Shown here one piece after another: positions 1-5,803 of a stretch of DNA of 8,878 bases (positions are counted from its first letter, which is position 1; the number at the start of each line of letters is the position of its first letter). The stretch is taken from the NCBI GenBank assembly GCA_027489295.1, contig JAIYAA010000314.1, forward strand, positions 1-8,878, given 5' to 3'. The DNA is from Sphingomonadales bacterium (lineage in GTDB: Bacteria; Pseudomonadota; Alphaproteobacteria; Sphingomonadales; Sphingomonadaceae). A program made the position numbers and the translations under genes. Under the pieces are notes generated by a model. It saw nothing but the letters and a program-made list of their open reading frames with translations, made no database searches and was not told the origin of the DNA.

Positions 1-505
1 CACGCATATCGCGGATGCCGTCGGGGTCGAGCCCGTTTGTCGGCTCGTCGAGAATCAGCAGGCGCGGATCGCCGAGCAATGCCCGCGCAATGCCCAGCCG
101 CTGGCGCATGCCGAGCGAATAGCTGCCGACGCGCTGGTCGGCGGCATGTGCGAGATCGACAATCGCCAGCACCCGCCCGATCTCGCGCTTCTCCAGCCCC
201 CACAGGAGTCGGGTGATATCGAGATTCTCCCGCCCGGTCAGGTGGTCGTACGACGAAGGGGTCTCGATCAGCGACCCGATCCGCCCGCGCTCGCGCGCCG
301 CCTCCTGCCCGAACAGCCGGATGTTCCCTGCATCAGCGCGCAAAAGCCCGAGAACCAGCTTGAGTGTCGTCGTCTTTCCCGCGCCATTGGCCCCGAGAAA
401 GCCATAGATCGCGCGCCGCGGAACGTTCAGCGAAACGCTATTCACCGCCGGTGGAGCCTTGCCAAAGGCCTTGGTCAGGCCACGGGTTTCGAGGGCGGCG
501 ATCAT
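1..505 (-). CDS. ABC transporter ATP-binding protein, BcrA-like (partial, 3' end outside window)
   Basis: This is the nucleotide-binding subunit of an ABC exporter, expected on the inner face of the cytoplasmic membrane, where ATP hydrolysis drives a separate permease that is not in the window. The first 168 residues are visible from an ATG at 505. They show Walker A GANGAGKTT (residues 38-46), the signature YSLGMRQRLG (129-138) and Walker B LLILDEP with the following TNGLDPDG (149-163). The YSLGMRQRLGIA signature is typical of bacitracin-type or lantibiotic-immunity ATPases, so export of a peptide or drug is possible, but the substrate is not shown. A GGAG lies 10 bases upstream of the ATG on the minus strand. 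The gene is divergent from a DUF2975/HTH pair and shares an operator-like region with it, which suggests joint control by that HTH protein. ATPase identity is firm; the transporter class is inferred. Confidence 0.95.
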   Translation of the reverse strand, partial: MIAALETRGLTKAFGKAPPAVNSVSLNVPRRAIYGFLGANGAGKTTTLKLVLGLLRADAGNIRLFGQEAARERGRIGSLIETPSSYDHLTGRENLDITRLLWGLEKREIGRVLAIVDLAHAADQRVGSYSLGMRQRLGIARALLGDPRLLILDEPTNGLDPDGIRDMR

Positions 506-519
506 TTTCGAAGCGCTCC

Positions 520-574
520 AATTTAACTCGGGATTAAATTCGCGTATCGCTCCAATTTAAGTCAAGGTTAAATT
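520..574. promoter_or_regulatory. Twin inverted-repeat operator candidate between divergent genes
   Basis: There are two copies of the inverted repeat AATTTAA-N7-TTAAATT, at 520-540 and 554-574, with 34 bp between centres. The 7-bp spacers differ (ctcggga and gtcaagg), while the arms are perfect and share the left flank CGCTCC. The pair fills the gap between the ABC ATPase start (505, minus) and the DUF2975 start (597, plus), where both promoters must lie. The AT-rich arms could also supply -10 elements. Conserved arms with variable spacers are typical of dimeric HTH regulator sites. The obvious candidate binder is the small HTH protein encoded at 1055-1285, which would make the locus autoregulated. 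The repeat is seen directly; the binder is inferred. Confidence 0.75.
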
Positions 575-596
575 ATCCCCCGCCCATGGAGCCGCT

Positions 597-1055
597 ATGC
601 CGATCGAAACCCTCCGCGCCCGCGCCCACCTGCTGATGTGGCTGGTGACAATCCCCTTCGTGCTGCTCTTTGCCGTTCTCGCGATGCTTGTCGTCGCGCC
701 GATATTGACGGGCCGCCTCTCGGGGCCGATGCTGATCTTCCATCTGCCGATGTGCATGTACGTGTGGGCGATATGGATGGTGCGTCAGGCGCTAAAGTCG
801 ATCGCATCGGGCGCTGCATTCGGCCAGGTGGTGCCGCGGCTATTGCTGCGGATTGGCTTGGCCTTGTTCGTCGGGGGGCTCACCAGCGTATTCGGCGTCA
901 CCTTGCTGACACGGCTAATCTACGGCCGCGGTGCCTTTGCGAGTTTTGACGGTGCGGCGATCACCCTCGGCGTGGTCGGCGCAACCCTTGTCTTGCTCTC
1001 GCACCTCCTCGCCCAAGCCTCGGCGATGCGCGAAGAGCTGGACGCGTTCTTCTGA
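597..1055 (+). CDS. DUF2975-like integral membrane protein
   Basis: This is a 152-residue protein with about four hydrophobic segments: roughly residues 12-37, 43-62, 80-105 and 118-140. It ends in a charged cytoplasmic-looking tail (AMREELDAFF). Size, topology and the directly following HTH gene fit the DUF2975 family, which is commonly paired with a small Cro/CI-type regulator (as in the yoaS/yozG pair of Bacillus). The biochemical role of the family is not known; a role as a membrane partner or sensor for the regulator is only a guess. The ATG at 597 is preceded by GGAG (588-591) at a 5-base spacing; the nearby ATG at 586 is out of frame. The stop overlaps the next start (TGATG), so translation is probably coupled. 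Confidence 0.85.
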   Translation: MPIETLRARAHLLMWLVTIPFVLLFAVLAMLVVAPILTGRLSGPMLIFHLPMCMYVWAIWMVRQALKSIASGAAFGQVVPRLLLRIGLALFVGGLTSVFGVTLLTRLIYGRGAFASFDGAAITLGVVGATLVLLSHLLAQASAMREELDAFF

Positions 1056-1285
1056 TGCCGGTCAAGGTGACGTTGGACGCCGCACTCGCCAGGCGCGGCA
1101 TGACGGGCAAGCAGCTCGCCGAGAAAATGGGGCTCAGCGAAACCCAGTTATCCCTGTTCCGCTCGGGCAAGGTCCGAGGCATCCGCTTCGCCACGTTGGC
1201 GAAGATGTGCGCGGTGCTGGAATGCAAGCCGGCGGAATTGCTGGACTACGACGCCGATCCCTCGGATCTCGCCCTGAAGGATTGA
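1055..1285 (+). CDS. Small Cro/CI-type helix-turn-helix transcriptional regulator
   Basis: This 76-residue protein is essentially one DNA-binding domain of the YozG/HTH_26 type. The segment MTGKQLAEKMGLSETQLSLF (about residues 15-34) has the helix-turn-helix pattern, with the Q-L-A and G-L-S-x-x-Q spacing usual for this group. It is followed by FATLAKMCAVLECKPAELLDY, the standard C-terminal helices. Its start overlaps the DUF2975 stop by one base, so the two form a coupled pair. It most likely binds as a dimer to the inverted repeats at 520-574 and controls its own operon and the divergent ABC transporter gene. The fold is firm; the target is inferred from position. Confidence 0.93.
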   Translation: MPVKVTLDAALARRGMTGKQLAEKMGLSETQLSLFRSGKVRGIRFATLAKMCAVLECKPAELLDYDADPSDLALKD

Positions 1286-1304
1286 GGTGCGCGTGAGGTG
1301 CGCG
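1283..1304 (+). repeat. Perfect 11-bp tandem duplication at a recombination junction
   Basis: TGAGGTGCGCG occurs twice back to back (1283-1293 and 1294-1304). The first copy begins with the stop codon of the HTH gene. The second lies where the TonB-receptor fragment becomes recognisable, since its reading frame gives EVRGKRS, a normal STN-domain sequence. The breakpoint between the intact HTH gene and the truncated receptor therefore appears to fall in or next to this repeat. Confidence 0.7.
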
Positions 1305-1730
1305 GCAAGCGCTCGGCGGTGATCCGGGGGATCTACACCGTCGAGCAGGCGGTGCGCCTTGCCATCGGGGAGGACCTGTTGGTGGGCGAGGAATCCGGCG
1401 CCATCGTCGTCCGGAGCCGCCCCGGCCGGGGCGGGGGCGCGTCAGCCCAGGAAGAGAAATCGGATGCCATCACGGTCACCGGCTCGCGCATCCGCGGGGC
1501 CGAGGGGCCTTCGCCCGTCATTATCGTGTCGCGCCGGGGGCTGGAGGAGCAGGGCATCCCCGACATGGCGAGCGCTTCGCGGATACTCCCGCAGAATTTC
1601 ACCGGAGGGCAAAACCCCGGGGTCGCGGGGCGCGGCGACCAGGGCGGATACAATAATGCGAACAACGCGACGACGCTCAACCTTCGCGGGTTGGGCTCGG
1701 ACGCGACGTTGACGCTCATCAATGGTCGTG
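1286..1730 (+). pseudogene. TonB-dependent receptor fragment (STN end plus plug start), both ends missing
   Basis: The frame reads VRGKRSAVIRGIYTVEQAVR, the second half of a secretin/TonB short N-terminal (STN) domain. A Gly-rich linker follows, then a plug-domain start with DAITVTGSRIRG, SRRGLEEQGIPDMA and LNLRGLGSDATLTLINGR. This plug signature is typical of outer-membrane receptors for siderophores, vitamins or glycans. The signal peptide and first half of the STN domain are absent upstream, and the rest of the plug and the beta-barrel are absent downstream. The frame runs on to about 1939 only as a meaningless shadow of trbI. A GTG at 1298 could open the frame, but no functional receptor could result. 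The fragment is bounded on the left by the 11-bp tandem repeat and on the right by the trbI junction near 1725-1731. Confidence 0.85.
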
Positions 1731-2111
1731 GCGTTCGGGCAAAAGCGTGCGCTGGTCATTTGGCAGCGCATCCTGCTGCCGGACGGCAGTTCGCTCCGGA
1801 TCGACAACGTGCCGGCGACCGATGCCTCGGGCTGTGCCGGCCTGCAGGACAAGGTGGACTTCCACACCTGGACGCTGCTCAAGGGGATCGCGCTGTCGAC
1901 CCTGCTCGGCGTGGGCTCGGAACTCACGGTTTCCGGTGACAGCGATCTGGTCCGGGCGATCCGGCAGTCGACGCAGCAGAATGTCGCGCGCGCTGGCGAC
2001 CAGCTCACCTCCCGCAATCTCAACGTCCAGCCTACGCAGACGGTTCGCCCCGGCACGAACGTGCTGCTCGTGGTTCACAAGGACCTGATCCTCGCGCCCT
2101 GGCGCGGATAG
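1722..2111 (+). pseudogene. trbI: 3' fragment of trbI (VirB10-like conjugative channel protein)
   Basis: TrbI is the VirB10-like protein that spans the envelope in P-type conjugation systems. The visible 120 or so residues match its C-terminal core: VAFGQKRALVIWQRI, an LRIDNVPATDASG stretch, KVDFHTWTLLKGIALSTLLG, SDLVRAIRQSTQQN, and the ending NVQPTQTVRPGTNVLLVVHKD. The N-terminal cytoplasmic part, membrane helix and proline-rich region are missing. The open frame begins at an ATG (1722) that belongs to the TonB-receptor side of the junction, so a 129-residue chimera could in principle be made, but it would lack the membrane anchor. No other trb gene is present. The DUF2274 gene follows 9 bases later, the usual arrangement, so this is the tail of a lost trb cluster. 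Confidence 0.88.
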
Positions 2112-2120
2112 GAGGCCGAC

Positions 2121-2339
2121 ATGCCCGACCCGAAACTCGCCAAGCTCCCGGATCGAAAGCCCGTCAAGCTCGCGATCCACATCACGCCCGACCTGCACCA
2201 GCGGCTGCAGGACTATGCTGCGCTATATGCCGACACCTATGGTCAGAAGGAGGCGGTGACGGATCTGATCCCGGCGATGCTCGCCTCCTTTCTCGATAGC
2301 GACCGCAGTTTTGCAAAGGCGCGGGGAGCGTTCCGCTGA
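2121..2339 (+). CDS. DUF2274 domain protein, usual partner downstream of trbI
   Basis: This is a 72-residue soluble protein of the DUF2274 family. The sequence has the family pattern KLAKLPDRKPVKLAIHITPDLHQRLQDYAALYADTYG, followed by VTDLIPAMLASFLDSDRSF. The first half resembles the ribbon-helix-helix proteins of mobile elements (a beta strand VKLAIHI followed by helices), so DNA binding is possible but unproven. AGGAGG (2110-2115) overlaps the trbI stop and lies 5 bases before the ATG. The gene appears full length and intact, although the conjugation cluster it belongs to has been lost. It may now be a relic expressed only by read-through. Confidence 0.88.
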   Translation: MPDPKLAKLPDRKPVKLAIHITPDLHQRLQDYAALYADTYGQKEAVTDLIPAMLASFLDSDRSFAKARGAFR

Positions 2340-2972
2340 CACTATCGGTTTTCCGGTGAAAGCTTGTTTGCTGGGAAATTCTGCGTTCTGTCCAGCTAGG
2401 CTAAGAAAATTGGCGAAAAACAGGGTTTGTTTGCGCGTAAGCTGGCAGTAGGTTTTCGCAAAATGCTAGCGTAGTATGGCAATTCAGCAATTACGCCTGC
2501 TAATCTTATCTGCAGTATTAATGGTAAAATGATTTGTTTGCCATCGAGATAATGGCATATGCTCGGATCTGTAGGGTCATTGCGATATGACGTGCATTGT
2601 ATTTCATACGTTGCATGCTGGCATAGTGTGCGGTTTTCAGTGTTGGGGAAGGCGGTGCGCCGCGTAGCGTGGGGCTTGTCCAAGGTGGGTGGGAGAAGAG
2701 CAGAGTCATTTATCATGGCGGCGGCGCAGCGTGCACTTCGCATCGCCTAAATTGCCTGCTCTTGATCGCCGTCGGCTGCAACCCCACGGAACACCTTTCA
2801 TAACTGCCTCCTTTGCTGACAGGCTAGGCGATGGAACATTAGCGGCACGAAGAGCGGTACTAGTGTACTAAAACGGGTTACCGCACATATTTATATATGG
2901 CAGTACTCATGTTCTAAACCCATGTGAGTCGGGGCAGCGTTCGCATGCTGTTTGCTGGAGAGGAGCATCGTT
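2340..2972. other. AT-richer intergenic region, no gene seen
   Basis: I see no convincing coding region here; short open frames on both strands have no recognisable family. The first 300 bases are notably AT-rich compared with the flanks. Near the 3' end, 2855-2883 contains GTAC-TAGT-GTAC inside CGGTA...TACCG, followed by an AT-rich stretch (2885-2898). This is a plausible control region for the histidine kinase gene, but I cannot place a confident promoter. The right part also ends with the kinase ribosome binding site GGAGAGGAG (2957-2965). Confidence 0.6.
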
Positions 2973-3791
2973 ATGCCGTCAGGCACGGATCGGGCCCACC
3001 GAGCGGTTGGCCATCGGATGCGCCACCGCAATGCCGTCACGAACGCAAGTCGCCAAAAGTTCCGTGGTCGAGCGCGTGTATCAGAAAAGCTCCGTTATCA
3101 GCGAGACAAGGAGATCGGCAGCATCCTCGCGGAGATTTGCCACGAGATACGCTCTCCGATAGGCAGCTTGATACTAGCGGCGATGCGGCTTGCAGAAGCA
3201 GGAGACATTCAGACCCAGCACGCGCGCGACGCGAAGCGACTGCTCGCGACAAGCGAGCAAATACTCGGTCTGATTGATGGCCTAATTTTCACTGATCGCA
3301 TGAATATCAATTCGATTGCTCCAGCAATGATGGAGTTTGAAGTCCATACATTTCTTGAGGAATTGCTCCTCTTGCTTGAGCAGAAGGCTCAGTGTGCATC
3401 GGTTCGCCTTCACCTTGCTGTCGAGCAAAATGCGCCGACATTTCTGATCAGCAACAAGGGGTGCCTGCTCCAGGTCGTCACGAACCTCGTCGAGAACGCC
3501 CTCCGACATGCGGGGTGCCGTAATATCGTGATCACAGTGTCCGCCGTGCTGGGCGCGTTTTGCCACATCCGTGTCGAGGACGATGGCCGGGGCATGGACG
3601 CGGCGCGTCGGCGGGCCTTGATGTCAGAATGGGTGCGGCCGGCTGCCAGAGGTCCCAAGCGGGGGCGTTGCGGCTTGGGATTGCGTATCAGCAATCGGCT
3701 CGCCGGTACGCTGAACGGCAAGCTGTCTTTGGACGCGACTGCGGGCGGAGGCCTCTGCGTGACCCTTACGCTTCCCCTCAGAATGCGGTGA
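2973..3791 (+). CDS. Short soluble sensor histidine kinase
   Basis: This is a 272-residue kinase with a dimerisation/phosphoacceptor helix followed by a HATPase domain. The H-box is EICHEIRSPIGSL with the phosphorylatable His at residue 57. The N-box is NLVENALRHA (171-180), the G1 box is EDDGRGMD (202-209) and the G2 box is GRCGLGLRISNRLAG (231-245). All key ATP-site residues appear present, so it should be active. There is no transmembrane segment and no PAS or GAF domain; the 50 residues before the H-box are Arg-rich. It must be cytoplasmic and may need a partner to sense anything. The ATG at 2973 was chosen because GGAGAGGAG lies 7 bases upstream; a TTG at 2952 would add seven residues. 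It is followed 12 bases later by a response regulator, its likely phosphotransfer partner. Confidence 0.93.
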   Translation: MPSGTDRAHRAVGHRMRHRNAVTNASRQKFRGRARVSEKLRYQRDKEIGSILAEICHEIRSPIGSLILAAMRLAEAGDIQTQHARDAKRLLATSEQILGLIDGLIFTDRMNINSIAPAMMEFEVHTFLEELLLLLEQKAQCASVRLHLAVEQNAPTFLISNKGCLLQVVTNLVENALRHAGCRNIVITVSAVLGAFCHIRVEDDGRGMDAARRRALMSEWVRPAARGPKRGRCGLGLRISNRLAGTLNGKLSLDATAGGGLCVTLTLPLRMR

Positions 3792-3803
3792 CGGGGGCGC
3801 AGC

Positions 3804-4409
3804 GTGATCCAGGAACGGCAGGTGTTCGTCATCGACGACGACGCGTTGATGCGTGGAGAACTGATCCACCTATTGGAGGGCGTGGGATACGAGGTTGTGG
3901 CCTATCCTTCCGCGAACGACTTCTTGAGGGCGCATGCCGAGCCGGCAGGTGTGTTGGTCGTGGACCTGCGTCTTCAAGGCATCAGTGGCTTGCTCTTGCA
4001 GCGAAAATTGCTCGGACGCCCGGAAGTCCAATTTGTCTTCGTAAGTGGTGTGGCGCATGTCGAGGACGCCGTTACGGCGATGAAGGCCGGTGCATTCGAG
4101 TTTCTGGTAAAGCCGTTTCGTCCCCAGGCCTTGATCGACGCTGTCGGTGGGGCGTTTGATCGGCTCGACGACAGGCAGGTCGACCAGGTGAATCTTCAGG
4201 TTGCGCGGTCCGCATACCATAGTCTCACCGAAACCGAGCGCGAGGTTGCGCATCTGCTTGCTAGCGGCCTTCGCAACAAGCAGATCGCATATTGCTCTGG
4301 GCGGGCAGAGAGCACCGTCAAGGTGCATCGCGCACGTATTATGAAGAAAATGGGCGTCGGGACGCTGGTGGACCTTGCCCGTCAACTGCAGCGGCTCGGT
4401 TTGACCTGA
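3804..4409 (+). CDS. FixJ/NarL-type response regulator with LuxR-family HTH
   Basis: This 201-residue transcription factor has a receiver domain at about residues 5-120: acidic pocket VIDDD (9-13), phosphoacceptor Asp54 in VLVVDLRL, the conserved Ser81 in FVSG, and Lys103 in LVKPFRP. It ends in a LuxR-type HTH, LTETEREVAHLLASGLRNKQIA followed by ESTVKVHRARIMKKMG (about 140-185). The usual AxxxxxS stretch before the second helix reads AYCSGRAEST. The order and motifs match the FixJ family. The start is a GTG at 3804, 12 bases after the kinase stop; no ATG fits without losing the receiver. It is presumably phosphorylated by the upstream kinase. Targets are unknown; the adhesin operon downstream is a reasonable but untested candidate. 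Confidence 0.94.
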   Translation: MIQERQVFVIDDDALMRGELIHLLEGVGYEVVAYPSANDFLRAHAEPAGVLVVDLRLQGISGLLLQRKLLGRPEVQFVFVSGVAHVEDAVTAMKAGAFEFLVKPFRPQALIDAVGGAFDRLDDRQVDQVNLQVARSAYHSLTETEREVAHLLASGLRNKQIAYCSGRAESTVKVHRARIMKKMGVGTLVDLARQLQRLGLT

Positions 4410-4619
4410 CGTCGCGGCTGCTGCCGGTCTGCGCAGCTCACCTCCTGCGGGGTTGGGCTTGGTTGGAAGGATGGGGCGGGGCGCTCATCGGAGGCGCGAA
4501 GCTTGCGAGCCGATGTGCGTCCCCATTGAAAAGGCGCAGCGGCTTTGGTGACTAGCCGTCGACAACCAGGCTAAGGCGGTGAATATCCTGACATAGCGTA
4601 TCACGAACGTAAGCATACT

Positions 4620-4700
4620 GTACGGTACGGAACGGTGGCCTGCCGGTCAGATTATACATTGCATGCAAGATCTGCAGGAAGTCAGCAATATATACCGTAC
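4620..4700. repeat. 8-bp inverted repeat GTACGGTA / TACCGTAC with nearby direct repeat
   Basis: GTACGGTA (4620-4627) is repeated in inverted form as TACCGTAC (4693-4700). Directly outside and around it, GTAAGCAT occurs twice in the same orientation (4609-4616 and 4721-4728). CGGTAC also occurs at 2855-2860 upstream of the kinase gene. These could be response-regulator sites, but the repeats are short and chance is possible. Confidence 0.35.
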
Positions 4701-4841
4701 TGTCGTTCTGAATATTGACAGTAAGCATTGGCTCATGCCGATGCCTACTAGCAGAAGCGGTTCAAGGATGCGAAGGATTCAGTAGCTCCATTTTACGATC
4801 ATTTCGTTTCCAAAACAAGTAACACGTTCGTTTTTGCGACC

Positions 4842-4880
4842 GGCAATAAAATTGCCCCTCTCGCGCTGGTCAACACCAGC
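4842..4880. other. Two adjacent short hairpins
   Basis: GGCAAT-aaa-ATTGCC (4842-4856) is followed closely by GCTGGT-caac-ACCAGC (4865-4880). Both are perfect 6-bp stems with small loops. No U-tract follows on either strand, so they are not classical intrinsic terminators. They may be part of an RNA leader or protein-binding sites just upstream of the promoter-like sequence at 4921. Confidence 0.4.
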
Positions 4881-4920
4881 GGTTGATATCGCGCTTCCTG
4901 CACGCTTCGTCAGAGGATGA

Positions 4921-4948
4921 TTGACAAAACAATAACTTACTATAGATT
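4921..4948 (+). promoter_or_regulatory. Sigma-70-like promoter pointing into the recombinase segment
   Basis: A perfect -35 hexamer TTGACA (4921-4926) is followed after 16 bp by TAGATT (4943-4948), which matches 4 of 6 consensus -10 bases including the important first T, second A and last T. Transcription would start near 4955, just outside the left inverted repeat (4961-4980), and run rightward. In the orientation seen here it would be antisense to the recombinase gene and reach the degenerate EAL gene. If the segment were flipped it would read the recombinase in the sense direction. This is a prediction from hexamers only. Confidence 0.5.
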
Positions 4949-4960
4949 TGCTTGAAGCAG

Positions 4961-4980
4961 AATAACTAGTTTTGTTTCAT
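4961..4980 (+). repeat. Left arm of 20-bp inverted repeat flanking the recombinase
   Basis: This 20-bp sequence, containing the 8-bp palindrome AACTAGTT, matches the reverse complement of 5784-5803 at 18 of 20 positions, with an uninterrupted 11-bp identical block (AATAACTAGTT) followed by TGTT and CAT. It lies between the promoter-like sequence and the 3' side of the recombinase gene. A local TGAAGCA (4953-4959) and TGTTTCA (4973-4979) form an imperfect inverted pair around the palindrome, as would be expected for two recombinase-binding half-sites. Confidence 0.75.
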
Positions 4981-4989
4981 TATGCAAGC

Positions 4990-5009
4990 GGAGCAGGTGG
5001 GTCTGCTCC
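4990..5009. other. Perfect 7-bp hairpin inside the left repeat arm
   Basis: GGAGCAG (4990-4996) and CTGCTCC (5003-5009) form a perfect stem with a 6-base loop, ten bases inside the left inverted-repeat arm. No U-run follows on either strand (AAAATCG follows on the plus strand), so it is not a standard terminator. It would sit in the 5' leader of a transcript from the promoter at 4921, or could be an accessory recombinase site. Confidence 0.45.
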
Positions 5010-5034
5010 AAAATCGTCGAGCGTGAGAGAGGGT

Positions 5035-5084
5035 GGCGGCAGCCGCACGGGCGTGCGGGGCTGCAACGCGGAAGCCTTGCCGCC
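5035..5084 (-). terminator. GC-rich stem-loop downstream of the recombinase, possible terminator
   Basis: GCAGCC-GCAC (5039-5048) pairs with GTGC and GGCTGC (5053-5064) with a two-base bulge. GGCGGC (5035-5040) and GCCGCC (5079-5084) can form an alternative outer stem. It begins about 14 bases beyond the recombinase stop on the minus strand. There is no U-tract, so intrinsic termination would be weak; it may simply stabilise the mRNA end. Confidence 0.35.
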
Positions 5085-5097
5085 GTAATCCCCCTAT

Positions 5098-5748
5098 TTA
5101 AGTGGCATGGCAAAGTTCCTGCAGCGCGATGGCGCTAGATCGCCACATCCGCTGAGCGATGCTGCGTTCCTCGGGACCGCTGGCACTGGCATAAATGGCC
5201 GTGGTCCGCATGTCCGCGTGACCTAGCCATCGCTGCACAAGATTAAGCGGGACTTGGGATTGAATCGCCGTTACACCAAAGGAATGGCGAAGACCTTTCG
5301 GCATTGCCTGTGACCCGTTGATACCCGCCACATCCATTACCTTGCGGATTCTACGATACGCGGTGACGCGTGAAAATGCCCAGAGATGCACAGAACAACG
5401 CGGGTCTTTCATTGCATCTCGAAGGTCATGTGCTTCGATGATTAGCTCGATAAGCTCCGAGGGAACGGGTACGCTTCTAAAAACGCCGCGCTTTCTTTTC
5501 TTGAGGCACTCGATAATTATCAGCCGGGCGGTAACATCGATGCTCCTAGTCGTGAGAGATAGGGCCTCTGAAATTCTGCACCCCGTCACTGACATTAGCC
5601 AACACAATGTAAACGTACTTTTATCGAAATTTTTAGCAGCCTTTAGGAAGGCATTTCGCTCGGAAGCAGTCAGATATTTTCGCTGCCCATGCGTGTCGTA
5701 AATAAGATGCTGCATAATATTCGACCCAAGTTTCGGTTTTGGCTTCAT
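5098..5748 (-). CDS. Short tyrosine recombinase (FimB-sized, XerC/D-like catalytic domain)
   Basis: This site-specific recombinase of about 216 residues is close to FimB/FimE in length and consists almost entirely of the catalytic domain, without the usual N-terminal core-binding domain. Numbering from the ATG at 5748, Arg58 lies in TGCRISEAL, the catalytic Lys in ECLKKRKRGVF (about 83-84), Arg154 in PKGLRHSFG, His177 in WLGHADM and the nucleophile Tyr186 in TTAIYA. The first His of the HxxR motif is Lys (KGLR), a variant I recall from short plasmid recombinases with a similar PKGLRH motif. No start has a good ribosome site: ATG 5748 and ATG 5715 are both possible, and a TTG at 5781 would extend the frame further. 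The gene is AT-richer than its neighbours, suggesting transfer, and is flanked by inverted repeats. Its likely job is inversion or integration at those repeats. Confidence 0.9.
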   Translation of the reverse strand: MKPKPKLGSNIMQHLIYDTHGQRKYLTASERNAFLKAAKNFDKSTFTLCWLMSVTGCRISEALSLTTRSIDVTARLIIIECLKKRKRGVFRSVPVPSELIELIIEAHDLRDAMKDPRCSVHLWAFSRVTAYRRIRKVMDVAGINGSQAMPKGLRHSFGVTAIQSQVPLNLVQRWLGHADMRTTAIYASASGPEERSIAQRMWRSSAIALQELCHAT

Positions 5749-5783
5749 GGCAGGCGGCGCGCGTAAGCCGCAATCGTCCAACC

Positions 5784-5803
5784 ATGCAACAGAACTAGTT
5801 ATT
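5784..5803 (-). repeat. Right arm of 20-bp inverted repeat flanking the recombinase
   Basis: This is the inverted partner of 4961-4980 (18 of 20 identical on the opposite strand). It sits 36 bases upstream of the recombinase ATG at 5748 and about 50 bases before the preferred start of the degenerate EAL gene. It therefore lies in the divergent control region and separates the recombinase from the adhesin operon. Confidence 0.75.

Larger units (their letters stand above)
4410..5097. other. Long non-coding region with hairpins and promoter-like sequence
   Basis: No credible protein gene is seen between the response regulator stop and the recombinase stop. The region becomes AT-rich after about 4560. 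It holds an 8-bp inverted repeat (4620-4700), a direct repeat GTAAGCAT (4609-4616 and 4721-4728), two adjacent hairpins (4842-4880), a promoter-like sequence (4921-4948), the left arm of the inverted repeat flanking the recombinase (4961-4980), and two further hairpins (4990-5009 and 5035-5084). This density of structure suggests a control region rather than decayed coding DNA. Confidence 0.6.
4961..5803. other. Candidate invertible DNA segment carrying its own recombinase
   Basis: This 843-bp stretch is bounded by the 20-bp inverted repeat and contains one gene, a tyrosine recombinase with its active-site Tyr and most other catalytic residues. Inverted sites are the arrangement that gives inversion rather than excision, as in the fim switch of Escherichia coli (tyrosine recombinases) or the Hin segment (serine recombinase within the segment). 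The alternative is a small mobile element with terminal inverted repeats, or arm-type binding sites used for recombinase autoregulation. No target duplication is evident outside the arms. The repeats are seen; invertibility is inferred. Confidence 0.5.

Noticed and set aside
146..526. Plus-strand open frames opposite the ABC gene
   Set aside because: They are shadows of the minus-strand ATPase frame, which carries Walker A, signature and Walker B motifs.
1298..1939. A 213-codon open frame as a single gene
   Set aside because: Only the part up to about 1730 is TonB-receptor sequence; the rest is an off-frame reading of the trbI fragment, so it is a junction artefact and not a protein family.
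2340..2972. Attachment site or tRNA remnant marking an element boundary
   Set aside because: I searched for a TTCGAATC-like T-loop and for repeats shared with the other flanks and saw none.
4292..4555. Plus-strand 87-codon open frame overlapping the end of the response regulator
   Set aside because: Its first part is a frame-shadow of the LuxR-type HTH and the rest has no ribosome site or family resemblance.
4715..4743. Second TTGACA as a promoter -35
   Set aside because: No acceptable -10 hexamer lies 16-18 bp downstream.
4990..5064. Intrinsic terminators at the two hairpins downstream of the recombinase
   Set aside because: Neither stem is followed by a U-tract on either strand, so only a low-confidence structural entry is kept.
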